Translations under genes and position numbers: made by a program | Shown: one piece after another, positions 55,718 through 64,000 of the stretch | How positions within the stretch are numbered: the first letter of the stretch is position 1 | How the letters are laid out: each line of letters begins with the position of its first letter | The notes under the pieces: generated by a model | Told to the model about the DNA's origin: nothing | Database searches by the model: none | What the model saw: only the letters and a program-made list of their open reading frames with translations | NCBI GenBank assembly: GCA_019828595.1 | Contig: JAHQRK010000031.1 | Span: forward strand, 558,001-622,000 | DNA length: 64,000 bases | From: Aphanomyces cochlioides | Lineage: Eukaryota; Oomycota; Saprolegniomycetes; Saprolegniales; Verrucalvaceae | Direction: 5' to 3'

Positions 55718-57879
55718 TCGTGATGTTTTCCTTTGACATGCCTCTCAAAGTCAATATATTTCCCTCCAAAAGTCCTCACAAGTACAAATTTTTTGGAGGG
55801 AATCATTTCGTCCAATCATAAGAATAAACTATTTTGATTGGTGCATCCCACCCAGCAAATCATTGATCGGCCACGTTACATTCCGTTGGAAGAATGCGTT
55901 GAAGATGACAACGACGGATCAAACATCGTCGCGACAGCACCAACGTCTCTCGATGGATATGAACGCATCGAAGCATTCATAAGCGCCGCTGAGGAGCCGT
56001 CGGGCGGTCGCTGCTTTGGCTCAAAGACATCGTACGTGAAGTCGTCCATCGTTGTCGTCGTCGTCCTGTCCAGCACACACAAAATCTTCTTGATAGAGTA
56101 AATATTTCTGCTAAAAATTCCTCACCAAAAATGTAAATACTATTAATAGTAATGCACAAAAATAGAAGTTTAATTGATTAATTTCTATTTTTTTGTATTT
56201 TTCTGAAATTTTGGACTTTTTCCAACACTATTAATTAATTTTTGGCAGTGTCATCAAATTTCACAGAAGTGGATCGCCATACTCCAAGAAGAAAGCGCTT
56301 GGATCTATGGGGGGGTTTGAGGTCCAGGATGCTCGAGATAGATGAGCGAATAGCTCTAGACATGTCGGGGTAACTTTCATTCCCTATCAGTCACCTCGGA
56401 ATGGATGTGTTTGCCATATATAGCCATTGAACTGGCTCACAGTTGTACCATTGTGGATTGTGGGGAGAGTTTTAGCATGGGCAGACGCATAGAGCCGCAA
56501 GTTCGCGCAAATAGCGCAGTGTCAGGAAGATTTGTCGTGTTATTGTCGATAGAAAGAGGTGGAGTGGACAAGCTGAAGAAGCCCCCACACCTGACTGCAG
56601 TCGCGTCCGAGGTACTAAGGCAACGCGTGATCTGTATACGTTTCCGCCAATCGCAACAGTTACATAGCTAAAAAATGCTCTTAATAGCCAATCGTTTTGA
56701 AGTCAATTTTATTAACGTCCAATGAATGGGATAACTAATTTATCTTGTTTTCACTATGTCGCTTCGGATATATAAGTTAACAATTTAACGTATGTCGCAT
56801 TTGACATATAAAGAACGGATGTTTTCGTGTGATGATTGGCTCAAAGTATCTCACAGCAGTCAGTCCAACACCGTACATCATTGTACTGTACCATTCAACT
56901 TGATATAACTATGATAAGGCTAGATACATCACGAACTGCTCAAGTACATCTTTCTCCTCTCGTTTCCACCTTTTTTTCCAATAAGGAGGAGGCTAAAGAG
57001 CGTATTTTGATTAGATAAAATCAATAGAATATAGCGAATCGCATTGGTCGATGTACAATGTTGTACAACTATTATCTGGTTTTAAGAACACTATGTCATT
57101 ATAGTTAACGTTGAAGTTCGAATCTTGGTCTGTTGGTAGCTGTAATATTCACTAAAACGAGGGAGTTGATTCTATCCGGTATTTATCCGGAAAGCAATTG
57201 TGGCAACTAATACCTGTTAGAATGATTATATATTGACTATATATTGCTACAGGACACCTGTTAAATTCATTAATGTTCTTTGGTCTGGCCGACGTATAAC
57301 TTTATACCTCTTACAAGCTATATAGTATGTAATAATTTTATACAAGTTTGCCTCCTACAATTTATATTCCACTTCAACCTGAACGCTGATATCGCGAGAA
57401 GACTGGTCCAGAGATGTGCAGTTGGAGCCACGCCAGCCTGAATGTAGTCGTTCAAAAGGTACATCTCGTTGTCTTCATAGAATCCACCTCGACTGCCAAA
57501 GCTAGTGCTCTGCCTGAGTACCTGACGATCTCTGGCAATCATTCTCTCAACAAGCATTGCTGTAGATTGTCGGCAGACTGCAACTCTTTAATCGAGAACG
57601 ATGCAAGCGCCTCAAGTTTTACTCTTACCTCACGGTCAGTCAGTAGCGGTCTATTCCATACCAGATTTTCTGAAGATAGAGCTCCTCTCGCTCGCTCAAG
57701 ACATCTCTCATGCCAAACACGATGCCATCTAAATGCACGATGCAAAACACCTACAGTCGTCTTCTCCTAATATTATCTCCCCAGATCACCCTGGACTTCT
57801 GAGAGAGGCAAACAAGCATTGCAGCAATCGTTGCGACGGTGATGCGCGTTCAGTCTCTTCCACTTACGCATCCAAGATC
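55718..57879. other. Long stretch without recognised genes (part 1)
   Basis: Apart from the hairpin next to the dead transposase, only short ORFs are present: one at 55838-56101 on the plus strand, and two overlapping minus-strand frames at 57318-57745 that could be a fragmented gene. None has a family likeness. Confidence 0.4.
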
Positions 57880-57963
57880 GTCGACTAGTGGAGTCTGGAG
57901 TTGGCCAATGCAATTAATAGATGATTTCACTGCATTGGCCTACTCCAGACTCCACTAGTTGAC
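57880..57963. repeat. Long hairpin (33 bp arms)
   Basis: Arms at 57880-57912 and 57931-57963 are inverted copies with about two mismatches, containing GGAGTCTGGAGT and its inverse, around an 18 bp AT-rich loop. It may be a tiny foldback element or a regulatory RNA hairpin. Confidence 0.8.
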
Positions 57964-59388
57964 GCAAACATCCTGGAATATATCATGCGTGTCGTAAAAT
58001 GGCCTGCATTATCTCTACTTCTACCCATCGTCCATTTTGACTCGGACATTCACACTCTGTTCCAGACATATCGTTGAAAATGCCGTACTTGATCGCCTAA
58101 TCCGCGCCAGTACTATCTTCCTGGAACTCCACGAGCTCATTATCACGCCAAGTTGCAACCCTGGACGATTGACCGCGAGCTCTTCGTCCATCTTCCCGTA
58201 CTGCTCGTGTAATTTTCTTGTTTGTCCAAGCCTACTGCGTACTTCTGGATTGCCAATGTAGGTCTAAGGCTGAGGCAATCCAAAGTGAGCAAACGAATAG
58301 GGTGGATTGAGTAATTGCTTGCATCAACTCCATCGACGTTGAAAGAAATCAAACATGGACTTGAAAACCACTGAGAAGATACGTCATTCCAAGCTACACA
58401 ATGTATACCGCTACTCACTTATCAACGGTAAGTCGGTATACAGAGCCCCCTCAGCCCCCTGAAGGCTCTTGCGTAGCTTCGTCTAATGGCCCTTCGAACG
58501 TCTTGTTTTTGATGCACTAATCGTCAGGATTATGGCCTCGTCAACATGATGATGTGATTTCAGATAGTTGTGAATTGTTTCTCGACACCTTTTGTGAAAT
58601 TGGTGCTTCCATAAATCTCTCATTTAAAACAATGGACAAGCCGAGGCGCGCCTTGCCTTTCCACACAATTTTAATCTAGCATCCAAGCACTCCTTGGGCT
58701 TGCATCTTGGGTGTGCTCGGAAAGGCAGCGAAAGAATACTCTTGACCGTCCAGCCAGGCGGATGCTCTCCATATGACGTTCCTTCTTCCAACCATTTCAA
58801 CCAAATTGAGTGCCATCAGAATGTTGGTCACTTCAAATCCATCTCTGGTTGCCACGACTTCCTCCCGCGATCTACTCACACTCGAATGATACAAATCAAC
58901 TGACCAAATGATTTACAACAGACTTCCAGCCTTGATGTTAGCTGAAAGCAGCAAAGAGGATGCAGGTTCAGTCGGGTGACGAGAATTTTGACCAGCATTC
59001 CTAGCAGTAAGGAATGCCAACATGGGGGATCTGCAGGCGTATGATTTGTTCTGTAACAAGTCATATGGTATCTACCAGAACGCGTGTCTGTTTGCACCTG
59101 AGGCACACGCGCTCTGTCAGTTTTTGTAGAAATCGCTGAGTCTTTTAGTTGTAGGAGGAATCTGCAGCCTGACTTGGCATCCATGCGATGGATTTCCGCA
59201 TTTTGAAATAAAATGGCGATGAAATTCAATTTTAAATGAATTAATAAATGAATTGAATCTACCAAAAACACAAAAAACACCAAAAGTGTCTTCTTTTGAT
59301 ACAAAAATCAAGCTAAAAATAAAAAAATGATGGCATTTCAAATTTGGACAAACAGGCACAGGGAGCAGGAGGAGGAAGAGGGCATCCT
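57964..59388. other. Long stretch without recognised genes (part 2)
   Basis: Short ORFs only. A run around 59220-59330 is AT-rich and precedes the SEC14-PH gene, so it is probably promoter. Confidence 0.4.
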
Positions 59389-62083
59389 ATGTCGCAAAGC
59401 TTGAATGACGCCGCGCTCTTCCACAAGGCGAATCTATTCAAACGTCGCACAAAGACTAAGCCCCTAGCGCCAGAAGGTCCCCCTACATTGACGAGAAGTC
59501 GTTCGGATGGCGGGTTGCAGGTAGTCGCGCAGAAAGTCCAAGTCCCGACATCAACGACACCCATCGTCCACTCCAGTGAAAATCTCTCGGCTGTCAAGTA
59601 CGGTGATGTGATTCGCCTCTGCACCAAGATTGAAACAAATCCTGGTGTGTATGAATTGGGCACAGTCGGCACGTACGACGTAGCACGGGTGAACAAATGT
59701 TTGGTCGGCGTTGCACTTGCGTCCGAGCCGAATTTCACCCCGTCGTACTTTCGCGTACTCCCAGAATGCTATTATGCCCATCTCAAGCTTGGAAATCCAG
59801 TCTCATATGGCGATGTCGTCGTGCTTGCTGACATGGAAGACAAAGTCTGGAACAACAAGATTGGATTCGAGTACAATGGTCATTTTGCACCAGCAGATAA
59901 ACTCAATCGACCAGGCGAAATGACTGTCGCGTTTCTCCATCAGTCTATTGATTTAGACGATGTGGATCGAGAAATTGGTGTTGAGAACTCGGAAGCCCGT
60001 ATCCTCTGCTACAAAGATGAAAATGTCCTCGTCCAAGTCGTTGATTCAAACCGCCTCCGACCCGGATTTAACCACGTCCTGACGAGTTTCCGCAAGAAGA
60101 ACACCCCAATCGTTCATGGTAAGGAACTCGTCGTATTATTTCGTAGTGAACTTCATGTTAGGTGGATATCTTCGATGCGATGGCCGTGGCAAAACTCTGC
60201 GCTTGGAAATCCACGGACTTCCTGCTCCACAAATTGAATCCATTTCTCTGATCTCAGATATCCACTCGAGCGAAGCAATTCCAGTACCATGCCCAGATCA
60301 TCACGACGTCACTGGTCTATCAGTCACGCTCATTGCGCCACCCAAACGGCATATATTATTATCATTCCGCGATGGTGCTGGGTCAATTGATATTCCATTG
60401 CACTCGTACAGTTCCTACCATCTATTTTGACTTTATTCATATGACCTCCTGTAGGATGCAGCAAAAGAATGATCCTTGGGAGGTTTCCACGCGTGGTGGA
60501 CGTCGATGTGTCAAGTTGAAGATTCAAACAGTGGTTTTGCGTTCCCCAACGGCTGTCGCGCTCTCATCGTCTGTCATGGTTGGTCTTGTGCTTTTGTTCG
60601 TGGTGCTGTATCTGGCAGCCATGGCAACGGGCGCAATAGCAGCGACAAATACTTTTGGCACGATTGTTATGTGGATAAAAGTGTCGTTGCCCCTTGGATG
60701 GGCCATCCACCGTATCCACGAGCGTTTAGGGACGACAACTCCGATAACTATTCAGCTGACGATTCTTGCTTGGGAATTATTGCCTCCCCCTGACGAAGAA
60801 TCAAGTCTCATTCCTCGATGCTTTATAGTTGCCGAGTTTGGCAACATGGCTCGAGCATTGGCTCGATACCATGACACTCTCACATGGCGACAATTCCACC
60901 ACGTTGACCGGATTCTCTCCACCAAGCAAGAGCATTACCACACAATCCGACGATATTACAAGCACAATTTACATAAGCGTGACAAGCTTGGTCATCCTAT
61001 CTATATGGAGAAGATGGGCTCTCTCGACCTTAAGGCCCTTCAAAGTGTTGGCATTGGCTTCTCCGAACTCTTTCAGCATTATCTATTCAATGTGGAGTAC
61101 ATGTTTACCCACGTCGCGACAGCGCGATGCCCATGTTCCTCCTGCAAGGACAGTGAACAACAGAAGCTATGTATAATTCTCGACGCTCGTGGCATTGGCA
61201 TGAAAGGTATTACATTGCCTCATGTGTCGGAGTTCTAACGTTGCGTCAATTGTGTAGATTTAGCTGGAGAAGTGTTGGAGTTCGTTAGAACTTGTACCAG
61301 TGTCATGCAAAAGCATTATCCTCAGCGGTCATTCAAGATTTTCTTGGTCAATGTCCCTTCGTGGTTTGGAATGATATGGAAGCTTATCAAACCACTACTA
61401 AATGAGTCGACTCGTGCTAAGACGTTTATCTTGAGTGAAGCCGATGCTCCAGCTGCCCTTCTTCAACACATTGACCCTGAAAATCTCCCAGAAGAGTATG
61501 GAGGTTCATGTCGTTGCAGTGGCACTGGTGGTTGCTTTGAAAATTCCGAGTTCCAACTAGCCCAGTCGGCTTATGTCGATCAATTAGCGAAAGACGGCGA
61601 TGGAGAGGACGATGAAGATTGCAGGGTCGAAAGTGAAGACGATGAAGATGAACCCGTAGAAAAGGATCAAGTCTTCGAGGCTGCAGCGCCATCGAAACAA
61701 CGACGCACGCAAGAAAATGCTCTTTACTCTGGATACCTGCTCATACGACTCATTCGCCAAAAGCACTTTGTCAATCCTATCTGGCTCCGACGCCATGTCA
61801 CCCTCACTCGTACGTCGCCAAAATATACTTCACAATGTAAATTGGTTTCTGCGTAGCTCATCACATCATCGTTCAAAAATCGCCCAAGGATCAGCCTGTC
61901 AAGTATGTCATCAGCCCTCGGTCGTATGTTCGTCTCAACGACAAGCCCAACTGCTTTGAAGTTGTGATGGAAGCACACTCGCTTCTCTTCTATGCAGAGA
62001 CGGCCGACATTCGAGCCGAGTGGCTCCAAGGGTTTGAGAAGGTCGTCGGCAGCCCTCGTGCTGACGTGGTGGTAGCCGCGTGA
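59389..62083 (+). CDS. SEC14 (CRAL-TRIO) domain protein with C-terminal PH domain (834 aa, 5 exons)
   Basis: The model is join(59389-60118, 60162-60405, 60455-61206, 61258-61809, 61857-62083), 2505 nt and in frame, with introns of 43-51 bp. An N-terminal ~240-residue beta-rich domain (VKYGDVIRLCTKIETNPG...) resembles trefoil or MIR-type folds. A hydrophobic segment (VMVGLVLLFVVLYLAAMATG) follows, then a SEC14 lipid-binding domain (YYKHNLHKRDKLGHPIYMEK...ILDARGIGMKDL...FLVNVPSWFGMIW...LPEEYGG), an acidic linker, and a PH domain (VKYVISPRSYVRL...RAEWLQGFEKVV). It probably binds or transfers phosphoinositides at membranes. The stop lies 21 bp from the convergent TMEM65 stop. Confidence 0.88.
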
Positions 62084-62104
62084 TGATAAACTCTCCACGT
62101 GTAT

Positions 62105-62773
62105 TTACTCCTTGAGTTTATCTTCTTTCGTATCAATAAAGAGCAATGGACACATGCCCAAGAGGCATCCAATCACAATACCAATAGTTGACCCTGCATA
62201 ACGCGCTATTTGTGCCGATCGCAAGAGTCGTTGACTCTGCGACAGCTTGGGGTCGGCCAACCCCAATTGACTCGCCCAGGTTTCAATTACGCCGCCTAAT
62301 CCAATGCCTGCTACGTCGCTAGAGTATTTTATAAGCAAGGAATAGACATAGGAAGTTCGTGGGTACCTGACTGCATTGCCAAGACCAGCAGCGGCCATGG
62401 ACGAGATTCCCAGCGAGACACCAAGCGTGATGTCAATGTAATCACCCGCGAGGATCATGATAGAGTTGTCGACGAATCCAAAACCAATGAACGGTGCCAT
62501 GCTCCGCAGCATCAATTGCCTCAATTGCAGCGGCGTTGGCTCCGGAACGGTCGCCGATGTCGTCATTGTCGTTGAGACGGCTGGAAGAAGCGATGACAAG
62601 TGAACAATTGCTCGTTCATCGATTCTTGCAGCAATATTGGCCAGATCGTCGGAAGGCACTCGAGATAGCCTTTCAAGAACCTTGCGCTTGGATTCAGTAT
62701 CCCAATTTGTCGATACAGTCGACAGGCCGCGCCGATGGCACAAGTGGACGACGCTGCAACCTCGCCAAATCAT
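62105..62773 (-). CDS. TMEM65: TMEM65 family mitochondrial membrane protein (206 aa, 2 exons)
   Basis: The model is complement(join(62105-62318, 62367-62773)), with one 48 bp intron. The N-terminus is basic and Ser-rich without acids (MIWRGCSVVHLCHRRGLSTV), a likely mitochondrial presequence. The core holds MAPFIGFGFVDNSIMILAGD, the Gly-rich ISSMAAAGLGNAVSDVAGIG and GSTIGIVIGCLLGMCPLLFID, with three membrane spans, all typical of TMEM65. Animal TMEM65 sits in the inner mitochondrial membrane and has been linked to sodium/calcium exchange. The start codon is 29 bp from that of the divergent TMC gene. Confidence 0.93.
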   Translation of the reverse strand: MIWRGCSVVHLCHRRGLSTVSTNWDTESKRKVLERLSRVPSDDLANIAARIDERAIVHLSSLLPAVSTTMTTSATVPEPTPLQLRQLMLRSMAPFIGFGFVDNSIMILAGDYIDITLGVSLGISSMAAAGLGNAVRYPRTSYVYSLLIKYSSDVAGIGLGGVIETWASQLGLADPKLSQSQRLLRSAQIARYAGSTIGIVIGCLLGMCPLLFIDTKEDKLKE

Positions 62774-62802
62774 TAAATGAAATTATCCGGATCCGGACAA
62801 AA
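62774..62802. promoter_or_regulatory. Minimal divergent promoter TMEM65/TMC
   Basis: Only 29 bp separate the two start codons as modelled. The gap contains TTATCCGGATCCGGA, a palindrome-rich core like that upstream of ELP6. Confidence 0.45.
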
Positions 62803-64000
62803 ATGAAACGGCTAAAACGCGCCATTTTTGAAATTGGGAAAGTCCATGCGATGGACGCAGCTGGAAGAGTAAGATTCACTGCATATTTGAGCTTAAGAGA
62901 GTTGTCTAGGGACGATCCAAGGTCATCCCAGTGGCTCCTATTGATAAGAGTAAGGTTTTCGATGAAGAAGACGCCGATGGCTTTGTGTATGTGGATAATA
63001 AACGATTGAGGTGGGATCACGGAACTGGTGGTTAGATACGAGAAATCAAGCTTCACTCCACGCCGAGTGTGGACGGATATTGAAAACAAGATTTCTAGGG
63101 CCATGGCAGTCGATGCAAATGAACCTGTCTCGAGATCGCGAGGCCAAGTTAATGACGACGATGACGATGAGGTCGATGGATTTCTTTACGAGAGTCCAGA
63201 GTTTGAAAAATTGCAACTGGAAGCGAAACTCGAGCGCTATACGACGCAATTGAAAGAGATGAAGTCAAGAATGCAGAAATGGAGTGCCAAAAGGGTATGT
63301 GTAAGATGCCGAAACTATTATATATAAATTGCTCGTTAGGCTATGTATCAAGAGCGAATAAAAGAACTCGAGAATCGACTGAAAGAGCAGGAAGATGAAT
63401 TTGCTGAACAAGAGGGAATATGGGAGAAACAAGTCATGTCCATGACACAACGCCCTAATTACCAAAATGTCAATCTTGTAAACAACAATGCCGGCCGAGA
63501 CGAGCTTGAACGTCAAAAAGCCAAAGATGCTCTGCGCCAAATGATATATGGTGCTGCCGATTTATATCAAGACGAAACAATCGATGACTTGGGCAATGTT
63601 CGCAAATCAGGCAGACAGCGCATCGTCTTGCTTATGCGTCGTCTTGTTCCATTTGTCCATGACATCAAGCACATTGAAGCTCGATTTGGAAGAAGTGTGT
63701 CGGCGTATTTTGTGTTTTGCAGGTGGATTCTGCTCAATTACTTGCTATTACTCGTTCCAACTGCATACATCCTGACCATCCATTGTTATGAATTGGTGGC
63801 GAATGTATGAAACCATGGGAACGCCGAAGAGATGATTGTTTTGTAGGATTATTCTTCATGGGGTACTTTCACTGGTGTTGTGCCAAGCTTTCTCCTTTAC
63901 CCAAGCTTCTCCTCCAAGGAAGCATTGCCCTACAGTGTATGCCGAGTTTTGACGCGGGGTATTGACTGTTATGCAGATATTCTTGTCCGAGATATGCATG
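62803..64000 (+). CDS. TMC-like channel protein, 5' part (runs off window)
   Basis: The model is join(62803-62868, 62910-62986, 63036-63294, 63340-63804, 63847-63936, 63977-64000+). A charged N-terminal region with an acidic run (DDDDDEVDG) and a long coiled coil (LEAKLERYTTQLKEMKSRMQ, ERIKELENRLKEQ) leads to IKHIEARFGRSVSAYFVFCRWILLNYLLLL, the start of the transmembrane channel-like (TMC) domain. TMC proteins are multipass ion-channel-like proteins related to anoctamins. Only the first membrane spans are inside the window. The last intron (63937-63976) is suggested by a good GTATGC...GCAG pair. An internal Met at 62851 is an alternative start. Confidence 0.72.

Noticed and set aside
57318..58418. 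Group of minus-strand ORFs as one spliced gene
   Set aside because: Frames do not join by plausible short introns and no domain could be recognised.

Overview
The window is nuclear DNA of an oomycete, most likely from the Saprolegniales (Aphanomyces/Achlya/Saprolegnia side). The evidence is dense genes with many 38-55 bp GT-AG introns, a Crinkler-type (CRN) gene, oomycete-style gene families (tandem lipases, TauE/SafE exporters, large multipass membrane proteins, DUF4419), a bZIP factor with the odd basic region known from oomycetes, and a selenocysteine tRNA. Exon models given here were built by hand from splice signals. For the intact genes the summed exon lengths are divisible by three and the join frames agree with paralogues.

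Layout. 1-96: 3' end of an unknown gene. 270-1000: decayed DUF4419 copy. 1021-6836: a two-module membrane-protein locus, with module 1 disrupted and module 2 intact; 7245-7560 is a scrap of a third copy. 7855-11976 and 28729-32510 are the two arms of a large inverted duplication, each holding two broken DUF4419 genes. 12004-28722: a 16.7 kb Polinton/Maverick bounded by ~239 bp terminal inverted repeats (~97% identical) and a 6 bp target duplication TTGGCC. 34357-38624: Notchless (NLE1) and a PHD-bromodomain protein, convergent. 39511-39597: tRNA-Sec. 39624-40622: ELP6-like. 41098-46286: three family I.5-like lipases. 46686-51281: two TauE/SafE exporters. 51926-53633: bZIP. 54340-55717: dead pogo-like transposase. 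55718-59388: no recognisable gene. 59389-62083: SEC14-PH protein. 62105-62773: TMEM65. 62803-64000: start of a TMC channel-like gene.

The Polinton carries the full virus-like set: protein-primed PolB (with an embedded HNH domain), RVE integrase with chromodomain, FtsK/HerA packaging ATPase, adenain-like protease, double-jelly-roll major capsid, minor capsid, a trimeric fibre-like protein ending in a peptidase S74 chaperone domain, and small accessory genes. Morphogenesis genes lie in the left-centre, and replication/integration genes are on the minus strand at the right. At its left end, inside the terminal repeat, it carries a CRN-like gene of higher GC content than its neighbours: N-terminal LYLAL/DGAWL ubiquitin-like header and a C-terminal REase-like motif. 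A Crinkler as cargo of a Polinton is the most interesting observation here. It suggests that these virus-like elements can capture and move effector genes.

The remaining host genes are housekeeping or membrane genes packed with very small gaps (5 bp between the NLE1 and PHD-bromo stops; 29 bp between the TMEM65 and TMC start codons).
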